DNA from: Megamonas hypermegale
GTDB lineage: Bacteria; Bacillota; Negativicutes; Selenomonadales; Selenomonadaceae
Reading direction: 5' to 3'
Assembly (NCBI RefSeq): GCF_900187035.1
Contig: NZ_LT906446.1
Coordinates: 620,001 to 684,000, forward strand
DNA length: 64,000 bases
Positions 25,564 through 34,981 of the stretch are shown one piece after another (within the stretch, counting starts at the first letter, position 1; every line of letters starts with the position of its first letter). Below the pieces are notes generated by a model. That model was given only the letters and a program-made list of their open reading frames with translations, was not told where the DNA came from and did not search any database. The translations under genes and the position numbers were made by a program.

Positions 25564-25746
25564 ATGTCATCTGAAATCAAAGTTGGTAAAAATGAAACTA
25601 TTGATAGCGCTCTCCGCAGATTTAAACGTACTTGCCAGAAAGCTGGTACTTTAGCTGAAGTTAGAAAACGTGAGCATTATGAAAAACCAAGCGTAAGACG
25701 TAAAAAGAAATCAGAAGCTGCTAGAAAACGCAGATACAGAGCTTAA
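25564..25746 (+). CDS. rpsU: 30S ribosomal protein S21
   Basis: A 60-residue, highly basic protein with the S21 signature [18 protein letters not shown] followed by [17 protein letters not shown] and a basic tail ending KRRYRA. S21 helps base-pairing between the 16S rRNA 3' end and the mRNA ribosome site. The ATG at 25564 follows GAGGGGAGGG. yqeY follows after 26 bases; the rpsU-yqeY pair is a common Firmicute arrangement. It has its own near-consensus promoter. Confidence 0.97.
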   Translation: MSSEIKVGKNETIDSALRRFKRTCQKAGTLAEVRKREHYEKPSVRRKKKSEAARKRRYRA

Positions 25747-25772
25747 TTGCTCGAGATTCGGAGGTAATTCAT

Positions 25773-26222
25773 ATGTCACTTAAGACCCAGTTAATGGATG
25801 ATATGAAAGCAGCCATGAAAGCTAAAGAAGCAGGAAAACAGAAACTTGCTGTTATCCGCATGGTACGCTCCGCTATTCGTCAAACTGAAATTGATGGTAA
25901 GAAAGAACTCGATGATAATGATGTTATTGCGTTAATCAGCAAAGAAGTAAAAATGCGCAAAGATTCTATAGAAGAATTTAAAAAAGGCGGTCGTGAAGAT
26001 TTAGTTGAACAGACTGAAGCTGAAATTGCCGTTTTGATGCCATATTTACCAAAACAATTATCAGAAGAAGAAGTTAGAGCATTAGTAAAAGAAGCTATTG
26101 CTAATACTAACGCGACTACTATCAAGGATATGGGCAAAGTTATGGGACAGCTCATGCCTAAAGTTAAAGGACGCGCTGACGGAAAAATGGTTAATACCAT
26201 CGTCAAAGAATTACTAGGTTGA
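25773..26222 (+). CDS. GatB/YqeY domain-containing protein
   Basis: A 149-residue helical protein of the YqeY family: MKAAMKAKEAGKQKLAVIRMVRSAIRQTEID, then a GKVMGQLMPKVKGRADGKMVNTIVKELL tail. This tail resembles the C-terminal tRNA-binding domain of GatB, suggesting a tRNA-related role that has not been settled. It starts with ATG after CGGAGG, is co-transcribed with rpsU, and is followed by a terminator. Confidence 0.93.
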   Translation: MSLKTQLMDDMKAAMKAKEAGKQKLAVIRMVRSAIRQTEIDGKKELDDNDVIALISKEVKMRKDSIEEFKKGGREDLVEQTEAEIAVLMPYLPKQLSEEEVRALVKEAIANTNATTIKDMGKVMGQLMPKVKGRADGKMVNTIVKELLG

Positions 26223-26224
26223 TG

Positions 26225-26261
26225 AAAAACAGGTAGGACTGTAGTCTTACCTGTTTTTTTA
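26225..26261 (+). terminator. Terminator after yqeY
   Basis: AAACAGGTA(GGACT) pairs with (AGTC)TTACCTGTTT and is followed by a run of T. Confidence 0.85.
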
Positions 26262-26292
26262 TATAGGTTTCAGGGGTGTTAGGTGATGATTT

Positions 26293-27666
26293 ATGCAAAA
26301 CAAGACGAATGATTTTACAAAAAATAGCATGGCTCATAATATAATGAGTTTGGCAATCCCGATGACTGTAGCACAGTTGATTAATGTTTTATACAGCTTA
26401 GTCGATAGAATGTATATAGGGCATTTAGCACAAAATTCTACTTTGGCTTTAACGGGACTTGGCATAACTTTTCCTATTATTATGTTGATTACTGCATTTA
26501 CTAATTTGTTTGGCATGGGTGGTGCGCCACTTTGTTCAATCGCTAGAGGTAGAGGCGATGATAAAAGAGCAGAAAAAATAATAGGGAATTCTTTCTCTAT
26601 GCTGATTATTTGCAGTTGTATTCTGATAACAATAGGGTTATTGGCGAAAAAACCTTTATTGTATTTATTTGGGGCAAGTGATGAAACGTATCCTTTTGCC
26701 AATGAATATTTTTCTATATATATTTGGGGAAGTATTTTCGTCATGGTAGGCTTGGGTATGAATACTTTTATAAATGCACAGGGTTTTGCTAAAAAAGGCA
26801 TGGTTACAATATTAATCGGAGCTATTATCAACATTATATTAGACCCGATTTTTATTTTTGGCTTGGATTTAGGCATAAGAGGTGCGGCGATTGCGACAGT
26901 CATCGCGCAATTTATTTCAGCGATGTGGGTAATGCGCTTTTTATTAAGTGATAAAGCCATATATCGTATAAAAAAATCATGTATGAAGCTCGATTTTAAA
27001 CTTATAAAAGAGATTATTTCTCTGGGATTTTCGGGATTTGTTTTTGCCACCACAGGAAGTTTAGTTCAGATTGTATGCAATAATGTATTATTGCTTTGGG
27101 GCGGAAATATCTATGTAGGTATAATGACAGTATTGAACTCCATACGCGATGTCTTGCAAATGACAATAGAAGGAATACGCTCAGGAGCGCAACCAGTGCT
27201 CAGTTATAATTATGGAGCTAGACAGTATTTGCGTGTAAGACAGGGAATAAAATTTTTAGCTAAGATAACTTTACTGTACACGAGCTTAGCTTGGTGCATA
27301 TTGGACTTTTTCCCAGAATTTTTTATTCATCTATTCAACAGCGAAGAAGAAATGTTATTGCTTGGGGTGCCAGCTTTACATATATACTTTTTAGGATTTT
27401 TTATGATGGCATTTCAATCTACAGGGCAGACTACGTTTATTTCTTTGGGCATGGGAAAATTTGCGACATTTTTCTCCCTGTTTCGCAAAGTAATCTTAGT
27501 AATTCCACTTACTATTTTCTTGCCTAATGTATGGGATTTAGGTGTATATGGCGTTTTTTATGCAGAGATGATTTCAAATTTTGTCGGTGGTTTAGCATGT
27601 TTTAGTACCATGATGATGGTAGTATGGAGACGGTTGAAAAAAATAGAGAATACAGAAAAAATGTGA
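26293..27666 (+). CDS. MATE family efflux transporter
   Basis: A 457-residue membrane protein with 12 predicted segments in two halves of the MATE/MOP fold. The N-terminal half has AIPMTVAQLINVLYSLVDRMYIGHL and FGMGGAPLCSIARGRGD; the second half begins near residue 235 with LGFSGFVFATTGSLVQIVCNN and carries GAQPVLSYNYGARQYLRVRQG. It likely exports cationic drugs or metabolites with Na+ or H+. The subgroup is the NorM/DinF-like one common in Firmicutes; its substrate cannot be told. The ATG at 26293 follows AGGTGA. Confidence 0.92.
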   Translation: MQNKTNDFTKNSMAHNIMSLAIPMTVAQLINVLYSLVDRMYIGHLAQNSTLALTGLGITFPIIMLITAFTNLFGMGGAPLCSIARGRGDDKRAEKIIGNSFSMLIICSCILITIGLLAKKPLLYLFGASDETYPFANEYFSIYIWGSIFVMVGLGMNTFINAQGFAKKGMVTILIGAIINIILDPIFIFGLDLGIRGAAIATVIAQFISAMWVMRFLLSDKAIYRIKKSCMKLDFKLIKEIISLGFSGFVFATTGSLVQIVCNNVLLLWGGNIYVGIMTVLNSIRDVLQMTIEGIRSGAQPVLSYNYGARQYLRVRQGIKFLAKITLLYTSLAWCILDFFPEFFIHLFNSEEEMLLLGVPALHIYFLGFFMMAFQSTGQTTFISLGMGKFATFFSLFRKVILVIPLTIFLPNVWDLGVYGVFYAEMISNFVGGLACFSTMMMVVWRRLKKIENTEKM

Positions 27667-27671
27667 TGATT

Positions 27672-27727
27672 ATAGACTGCATTTTAAAGTTAGTAAGATA
27701 ACGATAAGATGCAGTTTATTTTTTGTT
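27672..27727 (+). terminator. Probable terminator after the MATE gene
   Basis: GACTGCATTTTA is complementary to a later TAAGATGCAGTT segment with an internal loop, and T-rich sequence (TTATTTTTTG) follows. The stem is interrupted, so moderate confidence. Confidence 0.6.
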
Positions 27728-27843
27728 TGAAATTTATATTTTATTAGATACTTTTATAAAGGTATATGGATATTTATTGTAGAATTATATTAATAAAATT
27801 TATAAATATGTCTTGGAAAAAAATAATAAAAGGAAGTGATGAT

Positions 27844-28479
27844 ATGGATTTTATCATAGATTCCTCAATGGTGCAGTCGTTATTGCTCGTTGTGATTTTC
27901 TTATCTATATTGGTAGAAATCAAGACTGGCGGTACAGGTGTCGGCGCTCTTTTGGGACTAATTGCGGCGGCTGTATTTTGGGGCAGTAGTTATGTAAAGG
28001 GGCTTGTTAGTTTATATCAAATTGCGATATTTATAGTTGGTGTAATTTTTATAATCATAGAAATTTTGACACCAACTGTCGGGCTTTTAGCTGGTATCGG
28101 TGTCGTAGCTATCTTTTATAGTTTGATTTTAGCTATGGGTGGAGATATCAACGCTATTTATATGATGGCAATATCTTTGGTAATAGCCATTATCATCTTT
28201 GCTATCATCATAAAGAAATTGCCTTCGAGTAAATTATGGAAGAAAATCATTTTGACGAATACTTCCTCAACTGAGCAAGGCTATGTCAGTAGCGTTGATT
28301 ATTCTCAGTATTTAAATAAAGAAGGTATAGTATTAACCGAACTTCGCCCGTCTGGTTCAGTGGAAATTGATGGCGTGCCTGTTGATGTCGTATCGGAAGG
28401 AAAATTCATTTCCAAAGGCGAAAAAGTTCGCGTAGTAAAAATAGAAGGTATGCGAATTATCGTTCGCAAAATTGAATAA
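27844..28479 (+). CDS. NfeD-like membrane protein
   Basis: A 211-residue protein with four or five membrane segments (about residues 10-125) and a C-terminal OB-fold NfeD domain (about 150-211) with GIVLTELRPSGSVEIDGVPVDVVSEGKFI and KGEKVRVVKIEG. Such proteins pair with flotillins and are thought to influence membrane microdomain organisation. The start was set at 27844, since AAAGGAAGTGAT precedes it; an in-frame ATG 78 bases earlier has no ribosome site and adds an odd leader. floA follows after 23 bases. Confidence 0.9.
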   Translation: MDFIIDSSMVQSLLLVVIFLSILVEIKTGGTGVGALLGLIAAAVFWGSSYVKGLVSLYQIAIFIVGVIFIIIEILTPTVGLLAGIGVVAIFYSLILAMGGDINAIYMMAISLVIAIIIFAIIIKKLPSSKLWKKIILTNTSSTEQGYVSSVDYSQYLNKEGIVLTELRPSGSVEIDGVPVDVVSEGKFISKGEKVRVVKIEGMRIIVRKIE

Positions 28480-28502
28480 ATTTATTTTAGGAGGGTTTTT
28501 GT

Positions 28503-29501
28503 ATGGAAGCAATAATTGGTTCGGGTTTTGTTATTGTAATCATAATCGTCGCGATAATGGTATTTTTGCATTTCGTGCCGATTGGATTATGGATTTCAGC
28601 ACTTGCCTCAAATGTGCATGTAGGTATATTCACTCTTGTAGGTATGCGCATGCGCCGTGTTCCACCACAAAAAATCGTATTACCGCTAATCAAGGCAAAT
28701 AAAGCGGGGCTTAATGTCAATGTAAATCAACTGGAAGCGCATTATCTAGCTGGTGGCAATGTCGATAAAGTAGTCGATGCGTTAATAGCTGCACATCGCG
28801 CGCAAATACCACTTCCATTTGAACGCAGTGCAGCCATTGACCTTGCTGGTCGTGATGTGCTTGAAGCAGTACAGATGAGTGTTAATCCAAAAGTCATTGA
28901 AACACCAGTTGTATCGGCGGTGGCAAAAAATGGTATCGAGTTAAAAATCAAAGCAAGAGTTACAGTGCGAGCTAATATCGATAGATTAGTTGGCGGTGCT
29001 GGTGAGCCGACAATCATCGCGCGTGTAGGCGAAGGCATAGTAACTTCAGTAGGTTCTTCCGAACGTCATACTGATGTACTTGCAAATCCAGATGATATAT
29101 CTAAGACTGTACTCGGCAAAGGCTTAGATGCAGGAACGGCTTTTGAAATCTTATCCATCGATATAGCTGATGTTGATGTAGGTAGAAATATCGGCGCAGA
29201 ACTGCAAACAGACCAAGCGGAAGCAGATAAACGAATAGCACAGGCAAAGGCAGAAGAAAGACGTGCAATGGCAGTTGCAAAAGAACAGGAAATGAAAGCA
29301 TATACTCAGGAAATGGAGGCACGCGTTGTCGAAGCGCAAGCAGAAGTGCCGCATGCGCTTGCCACAGCTTTGCGTGATGGCAAACTCGGCGTAATGGATT
29401 ATTATAATTTAAATAATATCAATGCCGATACACAGATGCGCGAAGCAATAAGTAGAACAGGAGATAGCACAGTACCGCAAGGTCAAGTGCCGATAAAATA
29501 A
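28503..29501 (+). CDS. floA: Flotillin-like protein FloA
   Basis: A 332-residue flotillin-like protein of the YqfA family. An N-terminal hairpin-like membrane segment (about 4-30) is followed by the PHB-related region with [19 protein letters not shown] and a long charged coiled coil (about 235-285) rich in Ala, Glu and Lys ([18 protein letters not shown]). FloA forms functional membrane microdomains that scaffold signalling and secretion proteins. It lies directly after nfeD and one base before the next gene, forming an operon. ATG at 28503 after TTAGGAGGG. Confidence 0.95.
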   Translation: MEAIIGSGFVIVIIIVAIMVFLHFVPIGLWISALASNVHVGIFTLVGMRMRRVPPQKIVLPLIKANKAGLNVNVNQLEAHYLAGGNVDKVVDALIAAHRAQIPLPFERSAAIDLAGRDVLEAVQMSVNPKVIETPVVSAVAKNGIELKIKARVTVRANIDRLVGGAGEPTIIARVGEGIVTSVGSSERHTDVLANPDDISKTVLGKGLDAGTAFEILSIDIADVDVGRNIGAELQTDQAEADKRIAQAKAEERRAMAVAKEQEMKAYTQEMEARVVEAQAEVPHALATALRDGKLGVMDYYNLNNINADTQMREAISRTGDSTVPQGQVPIK

Positions 29502-29502
29502 T

Positions 29503-30024
29503 ATGGACGGATTGTATTCATTCCTGATTTTTGTTGTCATAATTGTGATAAATATGCTCTTTCAAAGGGCAAAGAACAAAGCGCGTTATCAAAAAAGAAA
29601 ATTGCCGCCTAAAGTGTACAAAGAAGATTTTCCACCAGAGCAAGAAAAAAACCCTACAAGGGGTGAAAGACCTCTTGATTATATGATGGCAAGACCTAAG
29701 ACTCAAAATGTCGATAAAACAGAAATTTATACAGAGCCTGAAATCGTTGAAGAAAAAATATCAGTTGAACCAAAAGAAGATGATGTAAACAATATTTATC
29801 AAGAATATTTAAGAAAAAAAGAACAACAAATGCATCATAAAGAGGTAAAGGATTATATTCAAAATACAGAAATAAAATCGACTGATGAAAAGAAAAAAGT
29901 GCAAATCGATATAGCGCATGAAAGTATCATGAATGCTATAATGTATGCACAGGTTTTAGAAATGCCAAAATCTGTTTATTATCTAAAAAGATATGGCATA
30001 AAACGTATAATACACAAGGATTAA
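29503..30024 (+). CDS. Membrane-anchored protein of unknown function, floA operon
   Basis: A 173-residue protein with one N-terminal membrane segment (YSFLIFVVIIVINMLF, about residues 5-20) followed by a basic stretch and a long polar cytoplasmic region rich in Lys and Glu (about 30-145). The C-terminal 30 residues (SIMNAIMYAQVLEMPKSVYYL) look structured. I do not recognise a named family. Starting one base after floA, it is surely in the same operon and could be a partner of the flotillin/NfeD pair, by context only. Confidence 0.7.
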   Translation: MDGLYSFLIFVVIIVINMLFQRAKNKARYQKRKLPPKVYKEDFPPEQEKNPTRGERPLDYMMARPKTQNVDKTEIYTEPEIVEEKISVEPKEDDVNNIYQEYLRKKEQQMHHKEVKDYIQNTEIKSTDEKKKVQIDIAHESIMNAIMYAQVLEMPKSVYYLKRYGIKRIIHKD

Positions 30025-30027
30025 AAT

Positions 30028-30055
30028 AAAAGCCGGCAATTTTTGTCGGCTTTTA
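30028..30055 (+). terminator. Terminator after the nfeD-floA operon
   Basis: AAAAGCCGGCAA pairs with TTGTCGGCTTTT around a short T loop. Confidence 0.85.
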
Positions 30056-30172
30056 GGCTTTTAAACGATTTCATACAAATTTTATATAAAACAGATTAGC
30101 ATTTTTTATTTTTATGGTATAATACATTATATGCTTAAAATATTTTAAGGATGTATGGAGGGAGAGTAACTT

Positions 30173-31174
30173 TTGCCAAATTTTGCTGAATTAAAAGTAT
30201 CTTTTCAGGACAGAGCCGAAACAATCGGTATTTTGGGAGAAAATGATGAATATTTACGTGTATTAAATGATAGTTTTGCTTGTCGCATACTGGGCAGAGA
30301 TACAAATTTGTCCATAAACGGTGAAGAAGGCGAAGTCAATGCTGCTATGCAGGTAATTGAAGCTTTGCTTTTACTGTATCGACAAGGAACAAAACTCACC
30401 ATGCACGAAGTGCGTTACAGTATAAAACTGGTTAAAGCTGGTCAGTCTAACGAATTAAAATCGCTGTTCACAGATATTTTAATTGTTACTTCACGCGGAA
30501 AATGTGTGCGCCCTAAGACTATCGGACAGAAAATCTATGTTGATGCCATTCGTCGCCATAGTATTACTTTTGGTCTTGGCCCTGCTGGCACAGGAAAAAC
30601 GTATTTAGCAGTAGTTATGGCAGTAATGGCATTGCGCAATCATGAAGTTGATAAATTGATTTTAACTCGTCCAGCAGTAGAAGCTGGCGAACGATTGGGC
30701 TTTTTGCCAGGAGATTTACAAGAAAAAATTGACCCATATTTAAGACCACTTTATGATGCTTTGCAAGATATATTAGGCTTGGAAACGTATCAAAAAATGT
30801 TGACACGCAATATCATTGAAATTGCTCCACTTGCCTATATGCGTGGTCGCACATTAGAAAGAGCTTTCGTTATCCTCGATGAAGCGCAAAATACGACACC
30901 GCGTCAAATGAAGATGTTTTTAACTCGTCTTGGTTTTGGCTCTAAAATGGTAGTAAATGGAGATTTGAGCCAGATTGATTTGCCACGTGGTGGCGGTTCA
31001 GGACTCACACAAGCTACAAAGATTTTAGACGGACTTGAGGGAATTTCTGTAATTCAATTTGATGATAGAGATGTAATTCGTCATGATGTAGTAGCTCGTA
31101 TTATAAGAGCATATGATGCATATGAAGCTACACATACTGAACATAAGAATAATGAAAAGGATAATAAAAATTAA
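30173..31174 (+). CDS. PhoH family protein
   Basis: A 333-residue PhoH-like P-loop ATPase. An N-terminal KH-like RNA-binding segment (about 1-110) precedes the NTPase domain with Walker A GPAGTGKTYLA, RPAVEAGERLGFLPGD, and Walker B VILDEAQNTT. It is usually linked to ribosome maturation and RNA turnover together with YbeY, which follows here after 24 bases. The TTG start at 30173 is used after GGAGGGAGAG. The C-terminal tail is short and charged. This is the usual phoH-ybeY-era arrangement but without the HD-domain yqfF gene that often stands between. Confidence 0.93.
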   Translation: MPNFAELKVSFQDRAETIGILGENDEYLRVLNDSFACRILGRDTNLSINGEEGEVNAAMQVIEALLLLYRQGTKLTMHEVRYSIKLVKAGQSNELKSLFTDILIVTSRGKCVRPKTIGQKIYVDAIRRHSITFGLGPAGTGKTYLAVVMAVMALRNHEVDKLILTRPAVEAGERLGFLPGDLQEKIDPYLRPLYDALQDILGLETYQKMLTRNIIEIAPLAYMRGRTLERAFVILDEAQNTTPRQMKMFLTRLGFGSKMVVNGDLSQIDLPRGGGSGLTQATKILDGLEGISVIQFDDRDVIRHDVVARIIRAYDAYEATHTEHKNNEKDNKN

Positions 31175-31198
31175 GTAAATGTAAATGGAGATTTTATT

Positions 31199-31660
31199 AT
31201 GGAAATAATTTTAAGCAGTATGCCAGAAAATCTGGAAATTGATGTAGATATTGTTGATACAGTTAGAAGAGCCGCTTATAAAGTTGGTGAACTTTATGGT
31301 TTAGATAATGCAGAAGTGAGCATTACTTTTACAGATAATGAACATATTCATGAAATCAATCGAGAATATCGCAAAGTAGACCGCCCTACAGATGTAATTT
31401 CATTTGCTTTAAATGAAGGTGATGAACCAGAAATCGAAGGTGGCGCACCTGTTAATGTTTTAGGCGATATCATTATTTCTGTAGAAAAAGCCGTAGAACA
31501 AGCAAGTGATTATGGTCATAGCGTTGAACGAGAAGTAGCATTTTTGACAGTGCATGGCATGCTTCATTTATTGGGTTATGACCATATAGAAGAAGAAGAC
31601 CGCAAAGAAATGCGTCAAGAAGAAGATTTCGTGATGGAAAAACTTGGCATAAGCAGATAA
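31199..31660 (+). CDS. ybeY: Endoribonuclease YbeY (rRNA maturation factor)
   Basis: A 153-residue metallo-endoribonuclease with the zinc motif [11 protein letters not shown] followed by EEEDRKEM, and the ISF/DVISFAL strand. YbeY processes the 16S rRNA 3' end and takes part in 70S ribosome quality control. Start ATG at 31199 after AATGGAG. It follows phoH and precedes era, as in many Firmicutes. Confidence 0.96.
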   Translation: MEIILSSMPENLEIDVDIVDTVRRAAYKVGELYGLDNAEVSITFTDNEHIHEINREYRKVDRPTDVISFALNEGDEPEIEGGAPVNVLGDIIISVEKAVEQASDYGHSVEREVAFLTVHGMLHLLGYDHIEEEDRKEMRQEEDFVMEKLGISR

Positions 31661-31739
31661 ATTTTAATTTTATTTAACATTTAAGTTATTTAAGGTACAT
31701 TTTTGAGATATATTATTAAAAATAAAAAGGAGTATTTTT

Positions 31740-32639
31740 TTGGAAAATAAAAAATTTAAATCAGGTTTTGTAGCTGTTATAGGTCGTCCTAATGTAGGAA
31801 AATCAACTCTAATCAATAGTCTTATCGGTCAAAAAATCGCTATAATGTCCGATAAACCGCAGACAACACGCAATCGTATAATGTGCGTATTAACTACAGA
31901 TAATGAACAGGTGATTTTCCTCGATACACCAGGTATTCATAAACCATTGCACAAATTAGGTGAATATATGGTTAAAGCCGCTGAAGGAACATTGCAGGAA
32001 GTAGATGCTATCTTATTCGTTGTAGATGTAACAGAAGATTTAGGTGGCGGCGAACGCTATATCATGGAAAGATTGCAGGCTACGAAAAAACCAGTAATTT
32101 TAATTGTGAATAAATTGGATTTAATTGATAGACAGTCCGTTTTACCAGTTATTGAAAAATACACGAAGGCATATCCATTTGCTGGTGTTGTGCCTATTTC
32201 TGCTAAAGAAAAATTAAATTTAGATAGCTTATTGGCTGAACTCAATAAGTATTTGCCAGAAGGACCACAGTATTATCCAGCAGATACCGTTACAGACCAG
32301 CCAGAACGACTCATCGCGGCAGAAATGATTAGAGAAAAAGTATTGCATTTAACACGTGATGAAGTTCCGCATGCAATCGCTGTAGAAGTGGAAGAAATGA
32401 AAGCACAACCAAATGGTAAAGTGGATATCCGTGCTACTATTTACGTAGAACGTGAATCACAAAAAGGTATTGTAATCGGCAAACAAGGTAGTTTGTTAAA
32501 GAAAATAAAAACAATGGCACGCAGAGATATAGAAACGATGCTAGGCTCTAAGACTAAACTTGACCTTTGGGTAAAAGTTAAAAAAGATTGGCGTGATAGA
32601 AGTAATGTATTGCGCGAATTTGGATTTAAAAATCCTTGA
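31740..32639 (+). CDS. era: GTPase Era
   Basis: A 299-residue ribosome-assembly GTPase that binds the 3' end of 16S rRNA. G motifs: GRPNVGKST (about 15-23), PQTTRN switch, DTPG and NKLD. The C-terminal KH domain carries YVERESQKGIVIGKQGSLLKKI. Start TTG at 31740 after AAAAGGAG. It forms a run with phoH, ybeY, the DUF502 gene and recO. Confidence 0.96.
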   Translation: MENKKFKSGFVAVIGRPNVGKSTLINSLIGQKIAIMSDKPQTTRNRIMCVLTTDNEQVIFLDTPGIHKPLHKLGEYMVKAAEGTLQEVDAILFVVDVTEDLGGGERYIMERLQATKKPVILIVNKLDLIDRQSVLPVIEKYTKAYPFAGVVPISAKEKLNLDSLLAELNKYLPEGPQYYPADTVTDQPERLIAAEMIREKVLHLTRDEVPHAIAVEVEEMKAQPNGKVDIRATIYVERESQKGIVIGKQGSLLKKIKTMARRDIETMLGSKTKLDLWVKVKKDWRDRSNVLREFGFKNP

Positions 32640-32684
32640 GTAAAAAGAAATTAATTTAGTTTTTGAGGAAGATGTATAAAGAAA

Positions 32685-33329
32685 ATGAATAGATTATCAC
32701 ATTATTTTATTAATGGGCTTATTGTTTTAGTGCCTATTGCCATCACTTATATAGTTATCGCAACGATTTTTTCTATAATTGAAGGACTTGTAGAAAGTTA
32801 CATTCCTTTAAAATTTCCAGGGGCAGGCATAGCGCTGTTACTTGTTGTAATTTTAGTGGCAGGCTGGATAACTTCTACTTGTACATGGGCTTCAGAAAAA
32901 ATCATCAATTATTTTGAAAGCATTGTTGATAAAATCCCTGTTGTAAAATTTATTTATAGCAGTGTTAAACGGGTTTCAACTATGTTGTTTGAATCAAAAA
33001 CAATGTTCAGTCAAGTTGTATTAATCCCGTATCCAAGCCCTGGTATGAAAACAATTGGTTTTTTAATGCCGAAACCATCAAAAGTTATAGCGCCATATCT
33101 TAGCAAAGACGAAGAATATGAATCGGTATTTTTGCCATGGAGTTTAAATATGACTTCTGGTTTTAATGTGTTTATACCGAAAAAAGATATAATATTTACT
33201 GATATTTCCGTAGAAGATGCTTTTCAGTATATTTTAACTGCTGGCGGTGTTATGCCAGGGGCAGATATAAAGAAGGATTTAGCTAAAATTCAAGAAATGT
33301 CTGCTCAGCAAAATGCAAATAAAAAATAG
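32685..33329 (+). CDS. DUF502 family membrane protein
   Basis: A 214-residue protein with two N-terminal membrane segments (about 10-30 and 45-65) and a C-terminal soluble domain. The family pattern FINGLIVLVPIAITYIV, IPVVKFIYSSVKRV and VVLIPYPSPGMKTIGF identifies DUF502. Its role is unknown in bacteria; the family was named for its conserved shape. The start ATG at 32685 follows GAGGAAG. The stop overlaps recO by one base, showing operon organisation. Confidence 0.9.
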   Translation: MNRLSHYFINGLIVLVPIAITYIVIATIFSIIEGLVESYIPLKFPGAGIALLLVVILVAGWITSTCTWASEKIINYFESIVDKIPVVKFIYSSVKRVSTMLFESKTMFSQVVLIPYPSPGMKTIGFLMPKPSKVIAPYLSKDEEYESVFLPWSLNMTSGFNVFIPKKDIIFTDISVEDAFQYILTAGGVMPGADIKKDLAKIQEMSAQQNANKK

Positions 33330-34093
33330 TGGCACTGTACACAACGGAAGTATTAGTCATCGGTGTTAAAAATTGGGGTAATGCTGATAAGATAGTTACA
33401 TTGCTTTCACCTGAATATGGCAAGATAACGGCGGCGGCTTACGGTTGCCGTCGTCCTAAAAGTCCACTCGCTTCATCTATGCAGCTTTTTTCTTGGCTTG
33501 ATGTACAGCTTTCGCGCGGTGAACGAATGGATACAATTCGCCAATGCGAACACAAGGGATTTTTTGCTGGCTTATATGAAGATTTAACCGCTATGGCATA
33601 CGGCTCATTTATCGCTGAATTTGCCAAAGAACTTTGCAGTGAAGATGAACCACAGGCAGAGATTTATCAAACGCTTTTAAAGATATTACCATGCCTTACG
33701 AAGAATAATCCGCGAATTTGTGCTGTTGCTAGTGCTTATCAAATTTTTGAGTACACAGGTTGTCAGCTACATTATGATAAATGCACCCTTTGCGGAACAA
33801 AAATCACGGGTGATGCGTATTTCAATCCGCAACAAGGAGGTGTATTATGTGATGAATGTAGTGGTCATAAAGCGCATAATTTTTCCGCTTCACTGCGAGC
33901 GTTTATCACAAATATGTTATTGCTCGATTGGGACAATCCCCCTAAATTCCAAGTCAAAGGCGCAGATTTAGTTGCGGCAGAGCAAATCTTGCTCAATTAC
34001 ATTCAAGGATTAATCGGCAAGCCATTTAAATCGCTGGCTTTTATAAAGCAAGTAACTCAATTAAATAATATGGCAAGAAATATAAAAAGATAA
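33329..34093 (+). CDS. recO: DNA repair protein RecO
   Basis: A 254-residue recombination mediator with an N-terminal OB-fold (TTEVLVIGVKNWGNADKIVTLLSPEYG), a helical middle and a zinc finger (CTLCG and LCDEC). It helps load RecA onto SSB-coated single-stranded DNA together with RecR. The GTG start at 33329 overlaps the stop of the DUF502 gene by one base. It is closed by a terminator; glyQS, its usual neighbour, lies 0.9 kb further on. Confidence 0.92.
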   Translation: MALYTTEVLVIGVKNWGNADKIVTLLSPEYGKITAAAYGCRRPKSPLASSMQLFSWLDVQLSRGERMDTIRQCEHKGFFAGLYEDLTAMAYGSFIAEFAKELCSEDEPQAEIYQTLLKILPCLTKNNPRICAVASAYQIFEYTGCQLHYDKCTLCGTKITGDAYFNPQQGGVLCDECSGHKAHNFSASLRAFITNMLLLDWDNPPKFQVKGADLVAAEQILLNYIQGLIGKPFKSLAFIKQVTQLNNMARNIKR

Positions 34094-34097
34094 AATT

Positions 34098-34137
34098 AGC
34101 AGTCAATCCATTTATTTTATGATTGGCTGCTTTTTTA
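34098..34137 (+). terminator. Terminator after recO
   Basis: AGCAGTCAATC pairs with GATTGGCTGCT (one G-T), followed by TTTTTTAT. Confidence 0.88.
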
Positions 34138-34170
34138 TAAATTGATTAAATCGAAAGAGAAGGTTTTAAA

Positions 34171-34707
34171 ATGAAAAAATATGTTGATGTTTTTGATTAT
34201 GCAAAAGAAATATTGCAGGCAATTCCTAAGGGGGTATTGCTTACGACAAAAGCTCATGGCAAAGTAAATACAATGGCAATCGGCTGGGGCACTCTTGGCA
34301 TTGAATGGAGAAAACCTATATTCATCGCTTTTGTGCGTGAAAATCGTTTTACGCGCTTTCAATTAGATGAAAATGGAGAATTTACAGTGAACATTCCATT
34401 TAAACCATTTGATAAAAAAATACTTGGCTATTGTGGAACGCATAGTGGAAAAGATACAGATAAAATTGCTGATTTGAATTTGACTTTAGAAGAAGGCGAA
34501 AAAATTTCCGTACCAGCGATAGCGGAATTGCCACTTACACTAGAATGTAAAGTTATTTATAAACAAAAACAGGATATGAAAGCACTTTCCGAAGAATTAT
34601 GCAAAATCCATTATCCGCAAGATGTAGATAGCTCTTTTTCTGGTAGCAATAAAGATAGCCATATCGCTTATTATGGCGAAATTGTGAGCGCATATATCAT
34701 AGAATAA
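34171..34707 (+). CDS. Flavin reductase family protein (flavoredoxin-like)
   Basis: A 178-residue FMN-binding split-barrel protein. The N-terminal part GVLLTTKAHGKVNTMAIGWGTLGIEW and the later FRF/RFTRFQLDENGEFTVNIP strand fit the flavin reductase/flavoredoxin family, in which FMN binds along this barrel. Such proteins reduce flavins or act as electron carriers in anaerobes. The start ATG follows GAGAAGG. It stands alone between the recO terminator and the glyQS leader. Confidence 0.85.
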   Translation: MKKYVDVFDYAKEILQAIPKGVLLTTKAHGKVNTMAIGWGTLGIEWRKPIFIAFVRENRFTRFQLDENGEFTVNIPFKPFDKKILGYCGTHSGKDTDKIADLNLTLEEGEKISVPAIAELPLTLECKVIYKQKQDMKALSEELCKIHYPQDVDSSFSGSNKDSHIAYYGEIVSAYIIE

Positions 34708-34712
34708 ATTTA

Positions 34713-34741
34713 TTGACAATATAGTTTACTTTTGCTAGACT
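34713..34741 (+). promoter_or_regulatory. glyQS promoter
   Basis: TTGACA (34713-34718) and TAGACT (34736-34741) with a 17-base spacer, directly before the T-box leader. Confidence 0.7.
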
Positions 34742-34749
34742 GTTTTATA

Positions 34750-34950
34750 CAGTGATGAACCGGAGAAGTAGCTTTATCCATCAGCGAGCAGTGAGGGTGT
34801 GAGACTGCATGAAAGTGAATGGCACCGGGGAGCTTTAAGATAATAATACATTCTAAAGAGGGCTTGATTTTTCAAGTCAATCAGGGTGGAACCGCGGGTA
34901 TAATCTCGTCCCTGTAACAGTATAGTTGTTACATGGGCGAGTTTTTTTAT
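34750..34950 (+). promoter_or_regulatory. Glycine T-box leader
   Basis: A tRNA-sensing T-box riboswitch of the glyQS type. The specifier GGC (34821-34823) reads glycine. The T-box AGGGTGGAACCGCGG (34883-34897) offers TGGA, which pairs with the tRNA acceptor end; the last A matches the U discriminator of tRNA-Gly. A terminator hairpin follows (CTCG near 34905, pairing with CGAG near 34938, and a run of seven T). Uncharged tRNA-Gly should stabilise the antiterminator and allow glyQS transcription. Confidence 0.95.
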
Positions 34951-34981
34951 TTTATCGCCCATGAATTAAGGAGGCATTCTT

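Noticed and set aside
26334-27053. 239-codon open frame antisense to the MATE gene
   Set aside because: Hydrophobic shadow of a membrane-protein gene; no ribosome site and no family resemblance, while the plus-strand frame is a complete MATE protein.
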